Shown here piece by piece: positions 37,674 through 45,807 of a stretch of 64,000 nt of DNA. The DNA is from Noviherbaspirillum saxi (GTDB taxonomy: Bacteria; Pseudomonadota; Gammaproteobacteria; Burkholderiales; Burkholderiaceae_D), in the NCBI RefSeq assembly GCF_003591035.1, contig NZ_QYUO01000002.1:1628175-1692174 (forward strand). Reading direction: 5' to 3'. Numbering within the stretch: position 1 is the first letter of the stretch; each line of letters begins with the position of its first letter. The translations under genes and the position numbers were made by a program. The notes below the pieces were generated by a model that did no database searches, was not told the DNA's origin, and was given only the letters and a program-made list of their open reading frames with translations.

Positions 37674-39017
37674 ATGAAATACACCTCCGTCGATCAGTTC
37701 CTGCAGCATGTTGCCGAACGCAATCTGGGCCAACCGGAATTTCTACAAGCTGTCACCGAAGTGATGGAGAGCCTATGGCCTTACATTGAAAAGCACCCCA
37801 AGTATGCCGAGCAGGGCTTGCTTGACCGCTTGGTCGAACCTGAACGCGTGGTCATGTTCCGCGTCTCGTGGGTCGACGACCATGGTCAGGTGCAGGTTAA
37901 TCGTGGCTACCGCATTCAGCACAGCATGGCGATCGGCCCTTACAAGGGAGGCATCCGCTTCCACCCTTCGGTTAACTTGTCGGTGCTGAAGTTTCTGGCC
38001 TTCGAGCAAACTTTCAAGAACGCGCTCACTACCCTGCCCATGGGCGGCGGCAAGGGAGGTTCCGATTTCGACCCCAAGGGCAGGAGCCCTGGCGAGGTGA
38101 TGCGCTTCTGCCAAGCCTTTGTGTGCGAACTGTTCCGCCACGTCGGCGCCGACACCGACGTCCCTGCCGGCGATATTGGCGTCGGCGGCCGCGAAGTCGG
38201 CTACATGGCCGGCATGATGAAAAAGCTCAGCAATCGCGCCGATTGCGTGTTCACCGGCAAGGGTCTGAGTTTCGGCGGCTCCCTGATTCGTCCTGAAGCG
38301 ACCGGATATGGCACGGTATATTTTGCGGACGAAATGCTCAAAACTCGCGGACGCTCGTTCGATGGACTGCGCGTCAGTGTCTCCGGCTCTGGCAATGTGG
38401 CGCAGTATGCGGTGGAAAAAGCGATGAGCCTGGGTGCGAAGGTCGTTACGGTGTCCGATTCCAGCGGCACCATCATCGACGAAGATGGCTTCACGCCCGA
38501 GAAGCTCGCCATTTTGATGGACGTGAAAAACCATCACTACGGCCGCGTGAACGACTACGCCAAGCGCACCGGTGTCCGCTTTGAAGCCGGCGTTCGTCCC
38601 TGGCACGTTCCGGTAGAAGTGGCTTTGCCGTGTGCCACACAAAACGAACTGGATATCAAAGACGCCACTACCTTGATCAAGAATGGCGTATTGTGCGTGG
38701 CCGAAGGTGCCAACATGCCCTCCACCATCGAAGCCGCGAAGGCATTCGAGGCGGCCGGCGTGCTGTACGCTCCCGGCAAGGCCAGCAATGCCGGTGGTGT
38801 CGCCACGTCAGGTCTGGAGATGAGCCAGAACGCCGAGCGCATGTCCTGGCCGCGCGAGGAAGTAGATGCTCGTCTGCTGCAAATCATGAAGGGCATCCAC
38901 GCGGCTTGCCAGCAATACGGCAAGCGTGCGGACGGCAGCCTGAGCTATGTAGATGGGGCGAACATTGCAGGATTCGTCAAGGTGGCCGACGCCATGTTGG
39001 CACAAGGCGTAATCTAG
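37674..39017 (+). CDS. gdhA: NADP-specific glutamate dehydrogenase
   Basis: A 447-residue enzyme, exactly the length of E. coli GdhA, that aminates 2-oxoglutarate with ammonium and NADPH. Landmarks are YKGGIRFHPSVNLSVLKFLAFEQ, the glycine-rich LPMGGGKGGSDFDPKG containing the catalytic lysine, DIGVGGREVGYM, and the coenzyme fold VSVSGSGNVAQYAVEKA. The start follows TTGAGGATTC. It is monocistronic by context. The copy A repeat element lies between it and the convergent glyoxalase-fold gene. Confidence 0.97.
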   Translation: MKYTSVDQFLQHVAERNLGQPEFLQAVTEVMESLWPYIEKHPKYAEQGLLDRLVEPERVVMFRVSWVDDHGQVQVNRGYRIQHSMAIGPYKGGIRFHPSVNLSVLKFLAFEQTFKNALTTLPMGGGKGGSDFDPKGRSPGEVMRFCQAFVCELFRHVGADTDVPAGDIGVGGREVGYMAGMMKKLSNRADCVFTGKGLSFGGSLIRPEATGYGTVYFADEMLKTRGRSFDGLRVSVSGSGNVAQYAVEKAMSLGAKVVTVSDSSGTIIDEDGFTPEKLAILMDVKNHHYGRVNDYAKRTGVRFEAGVRPWHVPVEVALPCATQNELDIKDATTLIKNGVLCVAEGANMPSTIEAAKAFEAAGVLYAPGKASNAGGVATSGLEMSQNAERMSWPREEVDARLLQIMKGIHAACQQYGKRADGSLSYVDGANIAGFVKVADAMLAQGVI

Positions 39018-39111
39018 CGGGCCGACCGATCCGCATGTGTTCGCGATGCATATAGTCGGCAGCGGCGGTGGTTGGGCTGGATTCGCCTCATCATCGCCCG
39101 TTCAGAACGGA

Positions 39112-39182
39112 ATGACGAGTGCAACACGGGCAGGCGGCTCGGCGCCCCCAGAAAAGGACGCGATGTTATGTCACGTTATGGG
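39112..39182. repeat. Repeat element, copy A (partial)
   Basis: About 69 bp share roughly 90% identity with the right half of the element at 62909-63080, from GACGAGTGCAAC through GGCAGGCGGCTCGGCGCC to TGTCACGTTATGG. Immediately to its left, CCGTTC-A-GAACGG (39099-39111) forms a hairpin at the place where the other copy has a different hairpin. The left terminal arm is missing. Its right end runs into the 3' end of the glyoxalase-fold gene and supplies that gene's stop. Confidence 0.85.
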
Positions 39183-39548
39183 TTGGGACTGGTCTTGCTC
39201 GGTAAAAATCAGGCGATTGCCGAACGGGTCGCAGATCGTCATGTCCTTGCTGCCCCACGGCGTATCCTGTATCGCGGGACGGGCATAGCGGTATTGCTTG
39301 CCGATGAGTTGCTGCTGATACGCCGCAAGGTGTTCCGTTTCTATCCGCAGTGCCGCACCCGGACATCCATCGCCATGATGTTCTGACAAATGCAGCAGGC
39401 AGCTGTCTTTTGAAATCTGCAAATACAAAGGCAGATCCGCTTCGAACCGGTGTTCCCAATCCACTGCAAAGCCCAGGAAATCCACGTAGAAGGCTTTGGC
39501 TTTCGCCTCGTCAAAGATGCGAAGGATGGGGATAAGGCTTTTCAGCAT
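39171..39548 (-). CDS. Glyoxalase/bleomycin-resistance superfamily protein
   Basis: A 125-residue vicinal-oxygen-chelate protein with two beta-alpha-beta-beta-beta modules. Landmarks are LIPILRIFDEAKAKAFYVDFLGF, HLSEHHGDG (a likely metal ligand), and ICDPFGNRLIFTE near the C-terminus. I start it at ATG 39548, with AGGTGA 5 nt upstream; a GTG at 39557 would add three residues. The last residues, DQSQPIT and the TGA stop, are encoded by the right end of repeat copy A, so the natural C-terminus may have been altered. The substrate is unknown; such proteins confer resistance to bleomycin-like compounds or process small metabolites. Confidence 0.85.
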   Translation of the reverse strand: MLKSLIPILRIFDEAKAKAFYVDFLGFAVDWEHRFEADLPLYLQISKDSCLLHLSEHHGDGCPGAALRIETEHLAAYQQQLIGKQYRYARPAIQDTPWGSKDMTICDPFGNRLIFTEQDQSQPIT

Positions 39549-39851
39549 GATAGTCACCTAAGGACTGCAAAAAGTTGCAAGGTAGTCATGTTGACATGAA
39601 CAGGATCCTCGAGCAATGACACCCTACATCAGTGTCACGCAATGCAAATGCAACGCCGTTGTCTTCCCTTGAAGGCCGATAGCGTCGTCTTCGTGATTAT
39701 CACGTCAAGAAATCGCCTGCTTGCGCGCCGGCTTCCTTGCCGCATGGTCAATTATTCGGGTAGCATCGGGCACCTCTCTCTTCGCAGCCAGTCCGAAGCG
39801 GGCAACCCGACCGATCCTTGTCTTGCGTACAAGAACGCCAACGATATTGTT

Positions 39852-41840
39852 ATGTTCAACCCTGCCCATTTGAATCGCTTCGACCTACAGGCTCCGCTTG
39901 CAGACCGAAGATCCTTTCATCCGAAAAATACCTGGCCGATCGGATTGCTGGCCGGTGCAATACTGACGGCGGCTCTTCCGGTCAGTGCTGCGATAATGGA
40001 TGCACGGGACGTGGCGGAATTGAGCCTGGAAGAGCTGGCAACGATACGGGTAACCTCGGTATCGAAGCGCTCGGAGTCACTGGCCGATGCGCCCTCCTCG
40101 ATCTACGTCATCACCGCCAACGATATCCACCGTTCCGGCGCGACGACGCTGACCGAGGCGATGCGACTGGCCCCCAACCTGCAGGTCGCCCGTGTCGATG
40201 CGAGAAACTATGCGATCACGGCGCGCGGCTTCAACAGTGCTTTTGAAAACAAGTTGCTGGTGCTGATCGATGGACGCACGGTGTATTCACCATTGTTCTC
40301 CGGCGTATTCTGGGATGCCCAGGATGTCGTGCTGGAAGACGTCGAACGCATCGAAGTCATCAGCGGTCCAGGTGCAACACTGTGGGGCGCCAACGCCGTC
40401 AACGGCGTGATCAACATCATCACCAAGCGCGCGGCGGATACCCAAGGTGCGCTTGCAGAAGCAGGCGCCAGCAAGAATGAAAAAAACGGTGCGGTCAGAT
40501 ATGGCGGCGCGCTGGATAACGGCGGCCACTACCGCATCTATGCCAAATACGCGGACAACGACGACACGCGCCGTGCCGACGGCGCACCTGTGCTCACAGG
40601 ATGGCATCGCAAGCAGGCCGGATTCCGTGCGGACTGGGGCAATTCCGCCCAGAGCTTCACCGTGCAGGGCGATACCTATGATGGCTCGCTGCACCAGTTG
40701 GGAACGCGCGACATCGGTATCAGCGGCGCCAACCTGGTTGGACGCATGAATACCAGGCTGGATGATGGCTCCAGCCTCGGCTTGCAAGCCTACTGGGACT
40801 ATACCGAACGAAATCAGCCCAATGCCTTCATCGAGCACTTGCATACCTTCGACATTCAACTGCAGCACTCGCTCAAGTTGGCCGACACACATGATGTAGT
40901 CTGGGGCGCAGGGTATCGCCTGGCGCTGGACCGTGTGCAGAACGATCGCGCATTCGCCTTCCTGCCGGGCTCGCTCAACATGTATTGGGGCAATCTGTTC
41001 GTGCAGGATGAAATCACGCTGCATGACGATGTGCGCCTGACGCTGGGCGCGAAGCTGGAAAACAATAATTACACCGGGGTTGAATTCCTGCCGACCTTGC
41101 GCATGTCGTGGAAACCCGCAGCCAACGAGCTGATCTGGGGATCCGCTTCGCGCTCGATACGCGCGCCCTCGCGCATCGACCGGGATTTTTTCAGTCCGAC
41201 AAGTCCGCCCATCGTCAACGGCTTACCACGCTTCGCGATAGCGGGCGGTCCGGGCTTCGAATCGGAAGTCGCCAACGTCGTCGAGATCGGCTATCGCATT
41301 CAGCCGCTTCCCACGCTGTCCTACACGGCAACCGCGTTTTACAGCAAGTATGACAAGCTGCGCACGCTGGAGCCCAATCCGAACGGTTTCGGCTCGGTCT
41401 TCAGCAATATGGCCGAAGGCGATGCCCGCGGTATAGAAATGTGGGGTAACTGGCAAGCGATGCCTGAATGGCGCCTCGCCGCGGGTCTGGTAGCGCAACG
41501 CGTGAACACCACGCTGAATCCGGGAAGTCGCGATGCGAGCGGCACGACAGGATTGGCGACCAGCGATCCCACGCATTACTGGATGCTGCGTTCTTCATAT
41601 GATATGGCACAGGGTCAGGAGTTCGATGTCACGCTGCGGCATGTCGGCGCCTTGAGCCGCCCTACGGTACCGGCCTACACCGCTGTCGATATGCGCTACG
41701 GCTGGAAGATCCGGCGCGGCCTCGAGCTGTCCGTCGTCGGCCAGAACCTGTTCGACCGGACCCATGCCGAGTTCGGCGCAGCGCCCGGCCGAAGCGAATA
41801 CGAGCGCGCGGTCTTCGTCAAAATCTTGTGGAAGCAATAA
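39852..41840 (+). CDS. TonB-dependent outer-membrane receptor
   Basis: A 662-residue receptor. The start at 39852 is chosen because it gives a signal peptide (long basic n-region, core WPIGLLAGAILTAALPVSAA). Upstream in-frame codons give an unlikely leader, and the ribosome site is weak in either case. The plug domain (about 55-170) has the motif ITANDIHRSGATTLTEAMRLAPNLQVARVD and VERIEVISGPGATLWGANAVNGVINI. The barrel ends with an aromatic-poor but typical FVKILWKQ. It is followed 30 bp later by a YfiR-domain protein and then a hybrid kinase, so it may act in sensing as well as uptake. The ligand is unknown. Confidence 0.88.
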   Translation: MFNPAHLNRFDLQAPLADRRSFHPKNTWPIGLLAGAILTAALPVSAAIMDARDVAELSLEELATIRVTSVSKRSESLADAPSSIYVITANDIHRSGATTLTEAMRLAPNLQVARVDARNYAITARGFNSAFENKLLVLIDGRTVYSPLFSGVFWDAQDVVLEDVERIEVISGPGATLWGANAVNGVINIITKRAADTQGALAEAGASKNEKNGAVRYGGALDNGGHYRIYAKYADNDDTRRADGAPVLTGWHRKQAGFRADWGNSAQSFTVQGDTYDGSLHQLGTRDIGISGANLVGRMNTRLDDGSSLGLQAYWDYTERNQPNAFIEHLHTFDIQLQHSLKLADTHDVVWGAGYRLALDRVQNDRAFAFLPGSLNMYWGNLFVQDEITLHDDVRLTLGAKLENNNYTGVEFLPTLRMSWKPAANELIWGSASRSIRAPSRIDRDFFSPTSPPIVNGLPRFAIAGGPGFESEVANVVEIGYRIQPLPTLSYTATAFYSKYDKLRTLEPNPNGFGSVFSNMAEGDARGIEMWGNWQAMPEWRLAAGLVAQRVNTTLNPGSRDASGTTGLATSDPTHYWMLRSSYDMAQGQEFDVTLRHVGALSRPTVPAYTAVDMRYGWKIRRGLELSVVGQNLFDRTHAEFGAAPGRSEYERAVFVKILWKQ

Positions 41841-41870
41841 GGCAAGAGGACGAGACGACATGGCGCTGAG

Positions 41871-42530
41871 ATGAATATGCTGAAGTATTTTTTCGGGGCT
41901 ATGCCGCCGCCGCGCCCGACTACTAAACGGGAGCGCCGTTACGGCCTGCTGGCGCGTGTGCTCGTCCTCGGGCCGGCACTCGTGCTGGCACTGGCTTTAT
42001 GGTCCCTGCCGCTGCCGTCGGCAGGCCAGGCGTCAAGCGGCAACAGCACTGCAAGCGCCACCGAAGAGCGCGTGAAGGCCGCCTTTCTGTTCAAGTTTCC
42101 CAATTATGTGGAATGGCCCGCCGCCGCCTTTGCGCAAACCGACTCGCCTTACGTGATCGGGGTGATCGGCGAGGAAGCAATCCTTGAAGAGCTGCGCCGA
42201 ATTTCGGCCGGCCGCAGCATCAACAACCGTGCCGTCACGATAAAAAAACTGCAGCCTGGAGAGTCGTTGACCGGCATCCATGTATTATTTATTGGCGCTA
42301 ACGACCGTGGCAGACAGGCACAGGTGCTCACACAGGCGAATATGCTGCCGATTCTGCTGGTCACGGAAACCGAAGGCGCGCTTGCGCAGGGAAGCATGAT
42401 CAATTTCCGCATTGCGGATGACCGTGTTCGTTTTGAAGCATCGTTGGTTGCAGCTGAAAAGGCAGGCCTAAAACTAAGTTCCAGGTTGCTGGCGATTGCC
42501 ATTTCCGTCGTCAAGGGTTCCCAAAAATGA
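41871..42530 (+). CDS. YfiR-family (DUF4154) periplasmic protein
   Basis: A 219-residue exported protein. Residues 22-52 form the signal helix (LLARVLVLGPALVLALALWSLP, cited as a landmark). The mature part opens RVKAAFLFKFPNYVEWP, the DUF4154/YfiR signature, and ends with GLKLSSRLLAIAISV. In Pseudomonas, YfiR represses the cyclase YfiN. Here its partner is the sensor kinase encoded next, with a 4-bp ATGA overlap, so it likely relays an envelope signal to that kinase. Cysteines that stabilise Pseudomonas YfiR are absent. Confidence 0.87.
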   Translation: MNMLKYFFGAMPPPRPTTKRERRYGLLARVLVLGPALVLALALWSLPLPSAGQASSGNSTASATEERVKAAFLFKFPNYVEWPAAAFAQTDSPYVIGVIGEEAILEELRRISAGRSINNRAVTIKKLQPGESLTGIHVLFIGANDRGRQAQVLTQANMLPILLVTETEGALAQGSMINFRIADDRVRFEASLVAAEKAGLKLSSRLLAIAISVVKGSQK

Positions 42531-44947
42531 TTCGTAATGCCATCAGGAGATCCATCTCCCGCAAATACATGCTCGCGGTTCTGGCAACCACCTGTGCTGC
42601 GCTACTGGTATCCGCGCTGGCAATGCTGACCCTCGATGTCCGCAATTATCAGACCGCCTGGGCCAACGATCTCATGGCGCAGTCCGATATCCTGGCAAAG
42701 GTCAGCCTGCCTGCGCTTGAGTTCAACGATCTGAAGGTGGCCAGGGAAAATCTTGAACAAATGAAAGCGCGACCGCGGATATTTGCCGCGGCCATTTATT
42801 TGCCGGATGGTTCGGTATTCGCTTCCTATTCGAAAAATGCGCAGCGTGCTGCTGAATTTCCCAAATTTCCGGCAGCGAGCGGATACACGACAGACCTCGG
42901 CCGGGTTTCGGCATTTTCCACCATTGTCCGCAACGGTGAAATCGTAGGCGCTGTCTATCTCGGCGCCGACTATCCGCTGGCTCAACAGGTTAAACGCTAC
43001 CTCACCGTCCTCGTGCTGGTGATGGCGGTCAGCCTGTTCATTGCCTTGCTGGTATCGACCCGGCTGCAGGCCGCGATCACCAAGCCGATTCTGGCCGTTA
43101 CCGAGGCAGCGAACCAGGTGATCAGCCGGCGCGACTTTTCAATGCGGGTCAAGAAGTCCACCGACGACGAAATCGGCATCCTGGTCGATGCATTCAACAG
43201 CATGCTGACCGAGGTCGGCGAACGCGCCAAGGTGATCGAGGAATCCAACGTGGCGCTGCAACGCGAAATGAAAGAACGCCGCGATGCTGAAGAAGCGCTG
43301 AAGCAGCTCAACAACACGCTGGAAGACAGGATCCGCGAACGGACCGCGGAACTCGAGCGCGCCCATGCGCAACTGCGGCAGTCGCAAAAGCTGGAAGCGG
43401 TCGGGCAGCTGACCGGCGGTGTCGCGCATGACTTCAACAATGTACTGCAGGTAATCACCGGCAACCTTCAGTTGCTGCAGATGACGCTTGCCGGCAATCC
43501 GGATGCGCAGAAGCGGCTCGAGACCGCCACATTCGCCGCCGATCGCGGCGCCAAGCTTTCTTCGCAACTGCTGGCCTTTGCACGTCGCCAGCCGCTGCAA
43601 CCGGTGGCGAGCAACCTCGCAGGAGTCTTGCGCGGAATGGACGACCTGCTGCGCCGCGCATTGGGAGAATCGGTCCAGATCGAGACCGTGGTCGCAGGCG
43701 GGCTATGGACGACCTTGGTAGACCCCAATCAGCTCGAAAACGTCATACTCAATCTCGCGATCAATGCGCGGGATGCGATGAAAGGCGACGGGAAACTGAC
43801 GCTGGAATTGGGCAACGCCATGCTGGACGATCATTATGTATTGTCCGAGCCTGATGTTGTCCCCGGACAGTATGTTCTGTTGGCAATTTCGGATACGGGT
43901 ACCGGCATGCCGCCGGAGGTCATAGCGCGCGCATTCGAGCCATTCTTTACCACCAAGCGCGAAGGCGAAGGTACCGGTCTTGGCTTGAGCATGGCCTATG
44001 GCTTTGTAAAGCAGAGTAACGGCCATATACGCCTGTACAGCGAAGTCGGCAGCGGGACGACGATCAGGATCTATCTCCCGCGCTCGATGCAGCCTGAAGT
44101 GGAAGTCAACAATTCGCGCGGCGGCCAGGTTGCGGGTGGAACTGAAACCATCCTCGTCGTTGAAGACGATACGATCGTCCAGGCAACGGTTGTCGACATG
44201 CTGTCCCAGCTCGGCTACCGCGTTCTGAAGGCGAGCGATGGGCAAAGCGCTCTGCATATCCTGCAAAGCGGCATCCCGATCGATCTGTTATTTACCGACG
44301 TTGTGATGCCAGGGCCGGTGCGCAGTCCCGATCTGGCCAGACAGGCAAAACAGATATTCCCCGAAATCGAAGTGCTGTTCACTTCCGGTTACACGCAGAA
44401 TGCGATTGTGCACGGCGGCCGTCTCGACCCGGGCGTCGAGTTGATCAGCAAGCCGTATCGCCGGGAAGACCTCGCACGAAAAATACGGCAGGTACTATCA
44501 AGAAAACAACCCGCTGCCGCACCGATGCCCTTAACCAGCGCGCCGGGTCCGGTAACGAATTCCGCCTCTGCCGCGCCGGCTCCGCTCCACATCCTGATTG
44601 TCGAAGACCATGACGATGCGCGATTGATGTTGAGCGAGCTGCTGACGATACTCGGACATCAGGTTGAGAGCGTTTCCAGCGCCGAAGAAGCGCTGAAGAT
44701 CCTGGCTACCACCAGCTTCGATGTCTTGCTAACGGATCTCATGCTGCCTGGCATGTCCGGGCTGGATCTGGCTCGCAAGCTGGTGCGCGACGGTGTCGAT
44801 ATCGAAATCGTATTTTCGACCGGGTATGGCTCACTCGCAACCGACAATATCGACATCAAGGCGGCCTTGCTGCCCAAACCTTTCAATCTGGCCGCGCTGC
44901 AGAAGGTACTGGAAGAAATACATCCACCGCGCACATCGACTGCATAA
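42527..44947 (+). CDS. Hybrid sensor histidine kinase with HAMP and two receiver domains
   Basis: An 806-residue inner-membrane kinase. A transmembrane helix (about 13-35), a periplasmic CHASE8-like sensor (~36-155), a second helix (~158-178) and a HAMP segment (~180-235) precede a coiled coil. The HisKA motif is GGVAHDFNNVLQVITGN with His301. The HATPase has LAINARDAMKGDG and GTGLGLSMAYGFVKQSNGH. Receiver 1 has Asp591 (LFTDVVMPG) and receiver 2 has Asp737 (LLTDLMLPGMSG). It overlaps the YfiR gene by ATGA. The TonB receptor, YfiR and kinase genes form one operon; the output target is not encoded here. Confidence 0.92.
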   Translation: MIRNAIRRSISRKYMLAVLATTCAALLVSALAMLTLDVRNYQTAWANDLMAQSDILAKVSLPALEFNDLKVARENLEQMKARPRIFAAAIYLPDGSVFASYSKNAQRAAEFPKFPAASGYTTDLGRVSAFSTIVRNGEIVGAVYLGADYPLAQQVKRYLTVLVLVMAVSLFIALLVSTRLQAAITKPILAVTEAANQVISRRDFSMRVKKSTDDEIGILVDAFNSMLTEVGERAKVIEESNVALQREMKERRDAEEALKQLNNTLEDRIRERTAELERAHAQLRQSQKLEAVGQLTGGVAHDFNNVLQVITGNLQLLQMTLAGNPDAQKRLETATFAADRGAKLSSQLLAFARRQPLQPVASNLAGVLRGMDDLLRRALGESVQIETVVAGGLWTTLVDPNQLENVILNLAINARDAMKGDGKLTLELGNAMLDDHYVLSEPDVVPGQYVLLAISDTGTGMPPEVIARAFEPFFTTKREGEGTGLGLSMAYGFVKQSNGHIRLYSEVGSGTTIRIYLPRSMQPEVEVNNSRGGQVAGGTETILVVEDDTIVQATVVDMLSQLGYRVLKASDGQSALHILQSGIPIDLLFTDVVMPGPVRSPDLARQAKQIFPEIEVLFTSGYTQNAIVHGGRLDPGVELISKPYRREDLARKIRQVLSRKQPAAAPMPLTSAPGPVTNSASAAPAPLHILIVEDHDDARLMLSELLTILGHQVESVSSAEEALKILATTSFDVLLTDLMLPGMSGLDLARKLVRDGVDIEIVFSTGYGSLATDNIDIKAALLPKPFNLAALQKVLEEIHPPRTSTA

Positions 44948-45008
44948 CGACTGCATCACATCAGCGCGGCTTCATCGATAGCGACTGCAGAAAATGTCCG
45001 GATGGCTC

Positions 45009-45030
45009 GCTCGCCTGATCACAGGCGAGC
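45009..45030. terminator. Hairpin between convergent genes
   Basis: Perfect 9-bp stem GCTCGCCTG / CAGGCGAGC with an ATCA loop, between the kinase stop (44947) and the convergent small gene stop (45054). It has no T-tract on either strand, so its efficiency is doubtful. Confidence 0.45.
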
Positions 45031-45053
45031 GCCGCGGAACGGCACCTGCCGGC

Positions 45054-45473
45054 TTACGCCAGCGCCAGATGCTTTTGCTGTTGCGGCAGAAACTCGCGAA
45101 TATCGCGCGGCTTGCGGCGGCGCGGATGCTGGATTTCGTCGGCGCGCATGGCCCGTGCCGCCTTCCAAAGCAGCATGTCGTCTTCATAGCTGCGCAGTGC
45201 GGCGGTCTTTTCCCAGAGCACACGCCGATGCGTCACGTAATCCCAGCAAACCGGGATCAAGCCGTTCAGCGCGCCCTGCGCCTTCATCCTTAACGCCACG
45301 GTCATGACGTCACCCGCATGTGGCACGTCTTCCGGAAACTGGATGGAATTTGCCCAGGCGCGCACGTCGCAGAAATCAATCACCTGCCCGCGCAGCGGCT
45401 TGGGCCACAGGTCGGGGTGTGCGCTCTGATTCGGCCAGCGGCCCGCGCCTACCCAGGTACCCGGTTTGAACAT
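45054..45473 (-). CDS. Conserved-looking hypothetical protein behind a LexA box
   Basis: A 139-residue soluble protein that I do not recognise. It is rich in Trp (seven residues) and in Arg/Lys/His toward the C-terminus (HPRRRKPRDIREFLPQQQKHLALA, split by its prolines). There is no signal peptide or membrane helix. The start at 45473 is well supported: AGGAGG lies 6 nt upstream. The 334 bp upstream hold a terminator for the preceding gene, then a near-consensus LexA box at 45612-45631 and no other reading frame. SOS control is therefore likely. A role in DNA damage tolerance is inferred from that site alone. Confidence 0.72.
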   Translation of the reverse strand: MFKPGTWVGAGRWPNQSAHPDLWPKPLRGQVIDFCDVRAWANSIQFPEDVPHAGDVMTVALRMKAQGALNGLIPVCWDYVTHRRVLWEKTAALRSYEDDMLLWKAARAMRADEIQHPRRRKPRDIREFLPQQQKHLALA

Positions 45474-45546
45474 GATTCGCCTCCTTGATCGACGGCGGCA
45501 GATTGCCATGTCTCTGTCGCCAGATGATGCCCTCGCATCCATGCGC

Positions 45547-45572
45547 GAATGTTGGTAACGAATGTTGGTAAC
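45547..45572. repeat. Perfect 13-bp tandem duplication
   Basis: GAATGTTGGTAAC occurs twice head to tail in the 5' leader region of the small LexA-linked gene, 75-100 bp before its start codon. Confidence 0.85.
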
Positions 45573-45611
45573 TTAATTAAGCTTTCAACCAGCGTCTACC
45601 CAATTCACACA

Positions 45612-45631
45612 TACTGTTCATGCATACAGTA
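45612..45631. promoter_or_regulatory. LexA-binding site (SOS box)
   Basis: TACTGTTCATGCATACAGTA has the required CTGT-N8-ACAG core and is symmetric over the outer 6 bp on each side, closely matching the E. coli-type SOS box. It lies 139 bp before the small minus-strand gene (start 45473). The only other nearby gene ends, rather than starts, on this side. Confidence 0.8.
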
Positions 45632-45734
45632 TCATGCACTTTAGCCTTTGTCCATGCGGGTTTTCGACAGTTCCTGATTTTTCTTAAAATATTTTTCGAT
45701 GAAATACATGCAATTATTTTCATACTGGAAAGCC

Positions 45735-45767
45735 AATAAAAAACCCGCGCAAGGCGGGTTTTTTATT
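45735..45767 (-). terminator. Rho-independent terminator of the BMP gene
   Basis: Perfect 14-bp stem (AATAAAAAACCCGC and its complement) around GCAAG. It reads as a G/C stem followed by T6 on both strands and lies 40 bp beyond the binding-protein stop. Confidence 0.92.
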
Positions 45768-45807
45768 TTTACTGCAAGTGGTCAAGGTCGATACACCTTG
45801 GCCAACA

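Larger units (their letters stand above)
45474..45807. other. 334-bp intergenic region with SOS promoter region
   Basis: Read in the minus direction it holds the terminator of the BMP gene (45735-45767), AT-rich DNA, the LexA box (45612-45631), a 13-bp tandem duplication (45547-45572), and the ribosome-binding site of the small gene. No gene seen. Confidence 0.7.
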
